Part shown: piece by piece, positions 55,023 to 64,000 of the stretch
Numbering within the stretch: position 1 is the stretch's first letter
Layout of the letters: every line of letters starts with the position of its first letter
Source: Microbacterium schleiferi
GTDB lineage: Bacteria > Actinomycetota > Actinomycetes > Actinomycetales > Microbacteriaceae
Reading direction: 5' to 3'
DNA: 64,000 bases
Assembly: GCF_020781975.1 (NCBI RefSeq)
Contig: NZ_JAJGNI010000003.1
Span: 1-64,000 of the forward strand
Notes under the pieces: generated by a model
What the model was told of the DNA's origin: nothing
Databases searched by the model: none
What the model saw: only the letters and a program-made list of their open reading frames with translations
Position numbers and translations under genes: made by a program

Positions 55023-56258
55023 ATGGATAGTTTGCCTGATCGCGCCTCACATCCCCCCGTCGTAGTCAGCGTCGACGACGTTTCCAAGCGCTTCACGGTG
55101 CGCAAAGATTCGTCCGTGAAGGAGCGTCTGGTGACGCTGGGGCGTGCCGGGCGTCGGCATCGAGAGGACTTCTGGGCACTGCGTGGCGTACACATGGAAA
55201 TCCGTGCGGGTGAGACGATCGGACTCATCGGACACAACGGATCAGGCAAGAGCACCCTCCTGAAAGTGATCGGAGGCGTCATCCAGCCCACTTCCGGTTC
55301 CGTGCGTCAGCGCGGTCGCGTGGCCGCACTGATCGAACTCGGTGCGGGCTTTCATCCGGACCTGACGGGGCGAGAAAACGTCTATCTCAACGCCGCCCTG
55401 CTAGGTCTGTCGCGAGAAGAGACCGACGATCAGTTCGACGACATTCTTTCCTTCTCCGGAATCGGGGAGTTCATCGATACACAGGTCAAGTTCTACTCGT
55501 CCGGCATGTATGTTCGCTTGGCCTTTGCAGTTGCGGTCCACACCGATCCCGACATCCTCCTCGTCGACGAGGTTCTCGCCGTCGGCGATGAAGCTTTCCA
55601 ACGGAAGTGCCTGGATAAGATCCGGTCATTTCAAGAAGAGGGACGCACGATCATCATCGTGAGTCACAGTCTCGGGCAGATCACGGAGCTCTGCGATCGC
55701 GCGGTATTGATGAACCGCGGCGAAGTTGCGTACGAAGGCGATTCGATGGCTGCAGTGTCCAAGTTCCGCGACATCCTCGAGGGCCGCCGCCGGGACGAAG
55801 ATGCCGCGCGGGCGGGGGGCACGGATCACGAGGCCGACGGGCCGGTCGGAAGAGTGCTCCGCACGACAGTGCGCGCAGCCGCTCGCAAGGAGGGCGAAGA
55901 GATCCGATTCGGTGACGACCTCGTCGTCACGGCGGAACTGGAAGCTCGAGAGACACTGACAGACTGGCTTTGCGCGATCCAGATCGACAACACGCTGGGC
56001 CAGAAGGTCTTCGGTACGGATACGCGCAGGCTCGGCCTTGAGATGCCGCCACTTCGAGGCGTAGCGCGGCTTGAGTTCATCGTCGAGTCGACCACGCTCG
56101 GTTCGGGAAAATACTTCGTCAACACCTCGCTCATGGACTCAGCAGGGCGTCACCTCCACGACACACCTCAGGCAACGTCCTTCAACACGGAGAACTATGA
56201 GCGTATGACGGGCATGGTTCGTGGTGCAGTCAGTGCCTCTCTTGTGCTTGATGAGTAA
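55023..56258 (+). CDS. wzt: Polysaccharide ABC exporter ATPase with C-terminal polymer-binding-type domain
   Basis: 411 residues. NBD (about 15-260): Walker A GHNGSGKST, signature YSSGMYVRLAFA, Walker B ILLVDEVLAVGD, H-loop VSHSL. The C-terminal domain (about 275-411) resembles the Wzt_C beta-sandwich, which in E. coli O9a recognises the finished, capped O-antigen: IRFGDDLVVTAELEARETL, QKVFGTDTRRLG, SGKYFVNTSLMD. Its presence suggests export after synthesis of a chain with a specific non-reducing end. ATG 55023 is used; the open frame from 54771 is internal to wzm. The 3' end overlaps a convergent gene by 29 nt. Confidence 0.93.
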   Translation: MDSLPDRASHPPVVVSVDDVSKRFTVRKDSSVKERLVTLGRAGRRHREDFWALRGVHMEIRAGETIGLIGHNGSGKSTLLKVIGGVIQPTSGSVRQRGRVAALIELGAGFHPDLTGRENVYLNAALLGLSREETDDQFDDILSFSGIGEFIDTQVKFYSSGMYVRLAFAVAVHTDPDILLVDEVLAVGDEAFQRKCLDKIRSFQEEGRTIIIVSHSLGQITELCDRAVLMNRGEVAYEGDSMAAVSKFRDILEGRRRDEDAARAGGTDHEADGPVGRVLRTTVRAAARKEGEEIRFGDDLVVTAELEARETLTDWLCAIQIDNTLGQKVFGTDTRRLGLEMPPLRGVARLEFIVESTTLGSGKYFVNTSLMDSAGRHLHDTPQATSFNTENYERMTGMVRGAVSASLVLDE

Positions 56259-57258
56259 GGCCCCGCCACCGCCGTCGAGCAGCTGAACGGAACGCGTGCC
56301 GCCCGTCTTCCCGGGCGTATGCGATGAGTTGCCGTGCTCGGGCGTCGAAGGAATGCTCGCGGCGAATGAGCATGACGATGCGGTCGCGCTCGTCTGAATC
56401 GGGCCAGCCGTCGTCGGGAGCGAGGGCCATCACGAGTTCTTCATCGGAGGAATATGTGCGCACAAGGCCGCCGAAGACCTCCCGGATGCCGGGAACGTCG
56501 TCTGAAATAACACGCGATCCGACGAAGGCCGCGTCGAAGAGGCGGTTCGACAGGAAGCCTGCGCGGCGCATGTCGTCCCAATGATCGTTCAGCACGACGA
56601 GTGCGCCAGCGTAGACACTGGGGACCTCCGCGAAGGGGAGATGTTCCGCGCGGATCATCTCCGGCGGTACGAAGCGTCCCCAGTCATGTCCGTATATGGC
56701 CACCTCAGCCCCGACCCTGATCGCGTCAGAGATCACGGGGCGACGGACACCACGGGATGTGCCCACGAAGACGATGTCGGCGCCGTCTCGAGGGGTAACC
56801 GTGCTCGGATCGAAACGGCTGGCCGACGCTGCCTGCAGCAGCGGCTCCGCACCTAGCTCGTCGAGGCGCGCCCAGGATGAGCTAGCGGCAAATATCCGAG
56901 TCCAGCCCGCGTCCGCTTCGGCCCCGCTCACCTCGTCGGGATGACTGATGATCCACAGGTAATTCACGACTCCCGCGCCGGGGCTCCAGCGATGGAGCCC
57001 GAGGAGCGAGATCACGACATCCTCGTCGCCGAGTGGGTAAGGACTCGGTGCATCCCAGAACTGGACCCGTGCGACCTGTCCTTGAGCCTCGAGGGCATGG
57101 GAAAGATCGTCCGCGAACGCCGTATCTCCCCATCGCTTGGCCGTCTCGTCGTTGGGTGCGCTCACCTGGATCGTCCAGTTGAGCCTGCCGCGATACCAAC
57201 GAACTCGACGGCGGATGGCGGTGAACAGCCGTTTCACATCCGCCCCCAGGGCGCTCAC
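56230..57258 (-). CDS. CgeB-like glycosyltransferase
   Basis: 342 residues. Similar in layout to CgeB/GT1-like proteins: IFAASSSWARLDELGA, then ADIVFVGTSRGVRRPVI, VAIYGHDWGRF, and SVYAGALVVLNDHWDDMRRAGFLSNRLFDAAFVGSRVISDDVPGI near the C-terminus. No membrane segment. Starts with GTG 57258; a CGGAG ribosome site precedes it. It is the only minus-strand gene between wzt and glf and its stop lies inside wzt. Donor unknown. Confidence 0.8.
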   Translation of the reverse strand: MSALGADVKRLFTAIRRRVRWYRGRLNWTIQVSAPNDETAKRWGDTAFADDLSHALEAQGQVARVQFWDAPSPYPLGDEDVVISLLGLHRWSPGAGVVNYLWIISHPDEVSGAEADAGWTRIFAASSSWARLDELGAEPLLQAASASRFDPSTVTPRDGADIVFVGTSRGVRRPVISDAIRVGAEVAIYGHDWGRFVPPEMIRAEHLPFAEVPSVYAGALVVLNDHWDDMRRAGFLSNRLFDAAFVGSRVISDDVPGIREVFGGLVRTYSSDEELVMALAPDDGWPDSDERDRIVMLIRREHSFDARARQLIAYAREDGRHAFRSAARRRWRGLTHQAQERH

Positions 57259-57318
57259 GAAATCTCCGGGCCTGCAATTGATGACACCTGTGGGATTCTA
57301 CGGGCCGCTTGAGCCTGA

Positions 57319-59456
<2,138 letters not shown>

Positions 59457-59514
59457 TGCCTCTGTGCCGCCCTCCGACCAAAGGCGAGAATGAGTCCCGC
59501 CGATCGACGAGGTC

Positions 59515-60510
59515 TCAGGACGACACGCGCTCGACGAGGGGCGGCATCGGCATCCAGCTTCGGTCACGTGAGATGGTGCGGCCGTCACGAAGCCCGCGGA
59601 ACAGGTGGCTCGTGCCGCGGGCGGTGCGCTCCACCACGACGAGGCGGATGAGCTCCTTGATGAAGGTGAGTACGGTTCCCACCGCAAACGGAACAGGCCG
59701 GTAGAAGCCGACGGAGCGGTAGTACTGCTTGATCATGGCACGGTTCCGCATGATGTAGTACCGGTACGCGTCGCTCGAGGCGTTCATGTGGCGAACGCCC
59801 ATGTCCCACTGCTTGATCTCCCGGGTGCGGCGCAGTACGAACTCATTCACGATGACGGATGTCGTGATTCGCGAAGCGAGCCATCCGTAGACCTGGTCAT
59901 CCCAGTAGATGAAGAAGCGCGGGTCGGGCAGGCCGATCTGTTGCACGATATCGCGGTGGATGAACATCCCCTCGAAGCATCCGGAGTTCATCTCCTTATA
60001 CCCGGATGCATCGAACTCGGCGGGAGCGAAGGGAATCGGGATTCCCATGCGCGCAGCGATGCGGTACTGCCAGTAAAACTCGCTGCCGTCGAAGTCGTAG
60101 CGGCGTCCCTGGATTGACTGGAAGCGCCTCGACCACCGGCCCATTTTGGCAAGTCCGTCGGGGATAACCTCGACGTCGTCATCCATGAGCCAGATCCACT
60201 CGGATCCGAGCTCGTACGCGGTCTGCATTCCCGCGCTGAACCCGCCGGACCCGCCGGTATTCGTCTCGAGGCGGCGGTAAACGAGTTCGGTGCCGATCCG
60301 TTCGCGGAAGGACTCGACGACCTCGGTGGTGTCATCAGAGGAGGCGTTGTCGATGACGACGACGTGTCCGGGCTTTGGATCCATCTCCTCGATGCTCGTG
60401 AGGAGGCGGGAAAGTAGGCCCGACCGGTTGAACGTGACCGCCACGATCGTGGCCGTGGAGGGGTCGAAGATCGAGTCAGACGAAGTCGGGTTCTGGTTCG
60501 CGGCGCGCAT
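59515..60510 (-). CDS. GlfT1-like galactofuranosyltransferase (GT2)
   Basis: 331 residues. TIVAVTFNRSGLLSRLLTSI, VVIDNASSDDT, NTGGSGGFSAGM and WLMDDDVEVIPDGL (DDD metal site) followed by FEGMFIHRDIVQQIGLPDPRFFIYWDDQVYGWLA, which closely follows the galactofuranosyltransferase GlfT1/RfbE-like pattern. Located 2 kb from glf, it probably uses UDP-galactofuranose. The C-terminus overlaps nothing; the N-terminus overlaps the upstream ligase gene by 35 nt. Confidence 0.84.
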   Translation of the reverse strand: MRAANQNPTSSDSIFDPSTATIVAVTFNRSGLLSRLLTSIEEMDPKPGHVVVIDNASSDDTTEVVESFRERIGTELVYRRLETNTGGSGGFSAGMQTAYELGSEWIWLMDDDVEVIPDGLAKMGRWSRRFQSIQGRRYDFDGSEFYWQYRIAARMGIPIPFAPAEFDASGYKEMNSGCFEGMFIHRDIVQQIGLPDPRFFIYWDDQVYGWLASRITTSVIVNEFVLRRTREIKQWDMGVRHMNASSDAYRYYIMRNRAMIKQYYRSVGFYRPVPFAVGTVLTFIKELIRLVVVERTARGTSHLFRGLRDGRTISRDRSWMPMPPLVERVSS

Positions 60511-61870
60511 GTCTCGACGATCCTATCTGCGACGCCCTGTCGGGAGGCTGCAGCTTCGCCAGGAACAGCACGGTCAGCATCCACCCCCAGAGCAGGAGCG
60601 GGCTCGACTCGGTGATCCCCTGGACGATAACAATGACGCCGACGGCGACGGGGAGGAGCGACACGGTGGCGGTGACCCGGTCGTCCCGGCGCTGCCATCG
60701 GTGGTGGCGCACGGCGAAGACCCAGGTGCGCCACGCGAAGAGGGCGTACAGGCCCGCAAGCAGCACCACCCCGACAACGCCCAGCTGGAACCACACGTCC
60801 ACCCACACGCTGTGCGCCTGGATGATGTGCAGCCCTCGGGGCATGACGATCCAGTCGGAGAACGCGGGGTCCCAGGGGATCCACGGTGTGGCGAAGCCGT
60901 TGCCGACGACCGGCTGGGCGGCCCCGCGCGAGAATACGAGATCCCAGATCTCGGTGCGGTCGGTGAGGTCCCCGTCGCGGCCCAGGAACGACAGGATGCC
61001 GCGCCGCATCACCCACGCGAGGCCCGCCGTGACCGCGCCGACCACTGCCGCAGCGAGATAGACCCGCACGCGACCCGCCGTCGTGCGCGCTATACGTGCC
61101 GCCAGCAGGATGACAAGGGCGATCGCGAGAGCGATCGTCGCGATGAACGCCGTGGCTGATTCGGTGCGAACGAGGAGGTACACCGAGACGGCCAGCGCGA
61201 CCGCGAACAGCCCTCGGCGCCGTGCTTCGATGGCCAGACGGATGCTGAGGACGACGACCGCGAGCAGGGCCAGCATCGCGAGCAGGTTGGCGTTGCCGAC
61301 AATGCCGTCAAGGCGTCCGCCCGTGAAGAGCTGGGCGCTCGTCCAGATATCGCTGCGCGCGGTGTCTGCGTCCACCGCAGCGAACTCGATCCCGACCGGG
61401 CCGCCCACGACGAGCGCTGCCCACGCTTCGAAGGCCACCGACAGCGCCATAACAGCGGCCAGTGCCCAGGCCAGGGCCGATACGAGCTGGCGCCAGGTCA
61501 GCATCGCCGCAAGCGCGATGGCGACCAGCGTGGTCGCTGCTAGCAGAGTCCAGGTCAGGGCAGTCGTTTCTGGCCACCGCGACCACGCGAGGCTGGCGCC
61601 GGCCCATCCTGCGAACGTAAGCGCGGTCCAGGGGAGTGCCCGCCACTGCGGGGCACGGATGACGCGCACGGCGATGACCGCGACTCCCGCGCACGCGATG
61701 ACGCCTGCGCCAGCGGCTGCGGGTGCGCCGAACGCCGCCGCCCATCCGGGTGCCGTGAAGGCGATGAACAGGACCACGCCGGCCCACAGGTGCGGAGCGC
61801 GGCGCAGCGGAATCGTGGTGGAGGGGGCGACGACAGGAAGAGTGGCCGTAGAGGCGCTGAAAGCCGTCAT
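60476..61870 (-). CDS. O-antigen ligase/polymerase-like membrane protein 1
   Basis: 464 residues, about 11-12 membrane segments, Wzy_C/WaaL-like. The large external loop near the C-terminus (about 310-375) contains RTEIWDLVFSRGAAQPVVGNGFATPWIPWDPAFSDWI and a His in QAHSVWVDVWFQLG, the place of the catalytic His in O-antigen ligases. It may polymerise repeat units or link the glycan to a wall acceptor. Paralogue of the next upstream gene; 87 nt separates them. Confidence 0.83.
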   Translation of the reverse strand: MTAFSASTATLPVVAPSTTIPLRRAPHLWAGVVLFIAFTAPGWAAAFGAPAAAGAGVIACAGVAVIAVRVIRAPQWRALPWTALTFAGWAGASLAWSRWPETTALTWTLLAATTLVAIALAAMLTWRQLVSALAWALAAVMALSVAFEAWAALVVGGPVGIEFAAVDADTARSDIWTSAQLFTGGRLDGIVGNANLLAMLALLAVVVLSIRLAIEARRRGLFAVALAVSVYLLVRTESATAFIATIALAIALVILLAARIARTTAGRVRVYLAAAVVGAVTAGLAWVMRRGILSFLGRDGDLTDRTEIWDLVFSRGAAQPVVGNGFATPWIPWDPAFSDWIVMPRGLHIIQAHSVWVDVWFQLGVVGVVLLAGLYALFAWRTWVFAVRHHRWQRRDDRVTATVSLLPVAVGVIVIVQGITESSPLLLWGWMLTVLFLAKLQPPDRASQIGSSRHARREPEPDFV

Positions 61871-61957
61871 CGCTGGCCACGCTAGCTGGCCGATGTCACA
61901 GATCGGTCACAGACTCCCGAGCCTTCGCCCCGAATGCAGAGCCATCCGCGGCCGAAG

Positions 61958-63349
61958 TCAGTTGGCCCGCAGCAGCTCCCCGCGTTCGATCGCGAGGCGC
62001 TGTTCGGCAGGCCCCTCGCCGATGTGCGGCGACTGCTTGATCTTCGAGCCGAGCAGGATCATGAGCATCCACCCCCAGCCCATGAGGGGCGCGGTTTCGG
62101 CAAGACCCTGGACGAGGAGTACCGCGGCGGTGAGCGTCGGCAGCAGGGTCAGCGCCGAATACGGCCGGTCGGCCCGCAGATCCCAGCGCGGCCGGTCGAC
62201 GGCGAAGAACCACGAACGCCACACGAACGCCAGGTAGGCGAAACCGAGCAGGAAGACGCCGACGACGCCGAGTTGAAACAGGATGTCGACCCACACGCTG
62301 TGCGCCTGCGTGACCTGCCTGCCATCGAGCACGATCCAGTCCTGGAACGCGGGATCCCAGGGCAGCCAGGGCGTGGCGAAGCCGCCACCGATCGCGAGGT
62401 GGTCACCCGCACGACTCAGCACGGCGGTCCAGATCGTTTCGCGGTCGAGAAGGTCAGCCGTGCGGTCGAGCGCGGTGAACACGGGAACCCGCCACACCCA
62501 GAGTGCGAGCGCGCCAGCAGCGCCGATGACGGCATAGCCGACGTAGTAGCGCGTGCGCTCGCCGGGCTTTCGAGCGGTCCGCATCAGCAGGACCGTCGCG
62601 AGGACGAGTGCGACCCCGGCGGTGGCGATCCAGGCGGTCACGGATGCCGCGAGCACGAGCGTCAGGGCAGAGAGTCCGATCCACACGCCGAGCATGATCC
62701 GGCGCGACTCTCGCGCGGCGAATTCGATCGCGAACACGATGACCGCGAGCAGAGCGATCATGCCGAGGAGGTTCGGGTTCCCGATGACGCCGTCGATGCG
62801 CGCGCCGGCGAAGATACCGCCGCTGATCCACTCGGCGCCGCCGGCCGCGGCATCCGTCTCGAACCCCGCGTACAGGGTGCCGCCGACGAGCCACGCCACC
62901 AGCACCTCGGCGACAAGAGACAGGCCGATCACCCATCCGAGGGCGGCCCCGATCGCGCGAACGATCTCGCGCCAGGTGAGCACGCTCGCGATGGCGACTC
63001 CCTGGAAGGTCGTGGCAACCAGCAGCAGCCACGTGAGCGCGGATGTCTCGCGCCAGCCCGACCACGCGATGGACAGCCCGGCCCACAGGATGAACGTTCC
63101 CGCAATCCAGGGGAGCCGTCGCCATTGGAACGGTGGGCGGATTACCGCGACCATGACCGCTGATCCGGCGACGATCACACCGCAGACGATCGCCGTGACG
63201 GGCACGCCGAATCCGAGCACCCAGCCCGGAGCTGTGAAGGCAAAGAAGAGGCTGAAGACCATCCAACCGCGCAGCAGAAGATGCCGGGTGCGCTCCCGCT
63301 CTGGAGCGACCGGCGGCGCCGAAGCTGGATGACGGCTGAAGCTGGCCAT
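61958..63349 (-). CDS. O-antigen ligase/polymerase-like membrane protein 2
   Basis: 463 residues, same fold and nearly the same length as its neighbour. Matching loop: RETIWTAVLSRAGDHLAIGGGFATPWLPWDPAFQDWI and QAHSVWVDILFQLG. ATG 63349 is chosen because MASFSRHPASAPP precedes the first membrane segment; the earlier in-frame start at 63457 would overlap the manA promoter. It is probably the older copy of a tandem duplication or serves a different glycan. Confidence 0.83.
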   Translation of the reverse strand: MASFSRHPASAPPVAPERERTRHLLLRGWMVFSLFFAFTAPGWVLGFGVPVTAIVCGVIVAGSAVMVAVIRPPFQWRRLPWIAGTFILWAGLSIAWSGWRETSALTWLLLVATTFQGVAIASVLTWREIVRAIGAALGWVIGLSLVAEVLVAWLVGGTLYAGFETDAAAGGAEWISGGIFAGARIDGVIGNPNLLGMIALLAVIVFAIEFAARESRRIMLGVWIGLSALTLVLAASVTAWIATAGVALVLATVLLMRTARKPGERTRYYVGYAVIGAAGALALWVWRVPVFTALDRTADLLDRETIWTAVLSRAGDHLAIGGGFATPWLPWDPAFQDWIVLDGRQVTQAHSVWVDILFQLGVVGVFLLGFAYLAFVWRSWFFAVDRPRWDLRADRPYSALTLLPTLTAAVLLVQGLAETAPLMGWGWMLMILLGSKIKQSPHIGEGPAEQRLAIERGELLRAN

Positions 63350-63422
63350 GGTGCTCTCAGGGTAGCGCTCAGCGTCTGCCCGATGCGGGGGCCACTGGCC
63401 AGGATGCTGACGCTGGCGTCGG

Positions 63423-63428
63423 TACGCT
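63423..63428 (+). promoter_or_regulatory. Leaderless-type -10 box (TACGCT) for manA
   Basis: TACGCT, then GGTCGC, then GTG 63435. It favours the GTG over the in-frame ATG at 63450. Confidence 0.45.
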
Positions 63429-63434
63429 GGTCGC

Positions 63435-64000
63435 GTGCTGGTTCCGCTTATGAACACGCCCCGCGACTACGCCTGGGGGTCCACGACTCTGATCGCCGAG
63501 CTGGAGGGACGCACCCCGACCGGCGCGCCCGAGGCCGAAGTGTGGTTCGGGGACCATCCCGGCCACCCGGCCCGCGTCCCGGACGGGCGGACGCTCGGTG
63601 AGTGGCTGGCCTCCGGCGACGCGCCCGAGGGCACTCCGGAGCGACTGCCGTACCTGCTGAAGATCCTCGCGGCTGGTTCGCCGCTGTCGATTCAGGCCCA
63701 CCCGTCGAAGGCGCAGGCCGAGGAAGGGTTCGCGCGCGAGGAAGCCGCAGGGACCCCTCGCGACGCTGCGACGCGGACCTATCGAGACGCCAACCACAAG
63801 CCCGAGATCATCGTGGCCCTCAGCGACAGGTTCCTCGCGCTGGCCGGCTTGCGCGAGCTCGCCGCCACGCGGCGGCTCCTCGACGCCGTCGGGGAAGCGA
63901 CAGCACCGCTGCGCGCGGTTCTCGACTCCCACCCGGATGACGCAGACGCGCTCGCGGCAGCACTGATCTGGATTCTCTCGCCGGCAGCAGGTGCGCAGGT
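63435..64000 (+). CDS. manA: Mannose-6-phosphate isomerase, partial (runs off window)
   Basis: Interconverts mannose-6-phosphate and fructose-6-phosphate, supplying mannose for glycans. 188 complete codons are visible, about half of the usual ~400 residues. NTPRDYAWGS at the N-terminus, EVWFGDHPGHPA and the zinc-site SIQAHPSKAQAEEGFAREE, then NHKPEIIVAL are diagnostic of type I enzymes. Start GTG 63435 agrees with the family N-terminus (MLVPLMNTPRDYAWGS) and with the TANNNT box. The reading frame is open to the last base. Confidence 0.92.
   Translation, partial: MLVPLMNTPRDYAWGSTTLIAELEGRTPTGAPEAEVWFGDHPGHPARVPDGRTLGEWLASGDAPEGTPERLPYLLKILAAGSPLSIQAHPSKAQAEEGFAREEAAGTPRDAATRTYRDANHKPEIIVALSDRFLALAGLRELAATRRLLDAVGEATAPLRAVLDSHPDDADALAAALIWILSPAAGAQ

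Overview
The window looks like chromosomal DNA of a high-GC actinobacterium, most likely a Microbacteriaceae member close to Microbacterium. The evidence is roughly two-thirds GC, tightly packed genes with ATGA/GTGA overlaps, many GTG starts, an actinobacterial acyl-CoA carboxylase set (AccA with fused biotin domain, AccD, small AccE), and many genes that carry a TANNNT box 6-7 nt upstream of the start codon (leaderless-type promoters). The backbone gene order cdd-deoA-add ... pgm-punA ... lpdA ... accA-maf ... accE-accD / birA-PH protein-purK-purE ... LCP ... manA resembles, from memory, the Mycobacterium tuberculosis Rv3315c to Rv3255c neighbourhood. This makes it possible to tell old backbone from later insertions.

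Region by region. 0.2-7.2 kb: a BMP-type nucleoside ABC transporter (ATPase and two permeases) in an operon with cytidine deaminase, thymidine phosphorylase and adenosine deaminase (nucleoside uptake and salvage). 7.26-17.43 kb: a block absent from the mycobacterial order. It holds an AbiEi-like/DUF559 nuclease-type gene, an alpha/beta hydrolase with an apparent 5' frameshift, and a mannitol PTS locus (MtlR activator, orphan IIB-like protein, HPr, enzyme I, IICB, IIA, mannitol-1-phosphate dehydrogenase). This block contains five copies of an 80-81 bp inverted-repeat element, with one copy next to each edge. 17.4-25.5 kb: phosphohexomutase, purine nucleoside phosphorylase, LpdA-like quinone reductase, AccA, Maf and a TrmA/RlmD-like RNA methyltransferase. 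25.5-28.5 kb: an inserted LuxR-type two-component system with a partner membrane protein. 28.7-34.8 kb: AccE/AccD, biotin ligase, PH-domain membrane protein, PurK, nitroreductase, PurE.

34.8-64 kb: a large, mosaic cell-surface polysaccharide region. It contains an LCP ligase, several glycosyltransferases, a 904-residue secreted lysozyme-like repeat protein, a Wzx-type flippase, dTDP-L-rhamnose synthesis (RmlA, RmlB, fused RmlC-RmlD), two adjacent RgpF-type rhamnan synthesis proteins, a Wzm/Wzt ABC exporter whose ATPase has a C-terminal polymer-recognition-type domain, UDP-galactopyranose mutase with a GlfT1-like transferase, two tandem O-antigen-ligase-like membrane proteins, and the start of manA. 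Together these suggest a rhamnose- and galactofuranose-containing wall polymer, with parts of both ABC-dependent and flippase/polymerase-dependent export routes.

No rRNA, tRNA, CRISPR array, transposase or integrase was recognised. The first ~130 bases contain a G/C homopolymer that looks like a poor-quality contig end.
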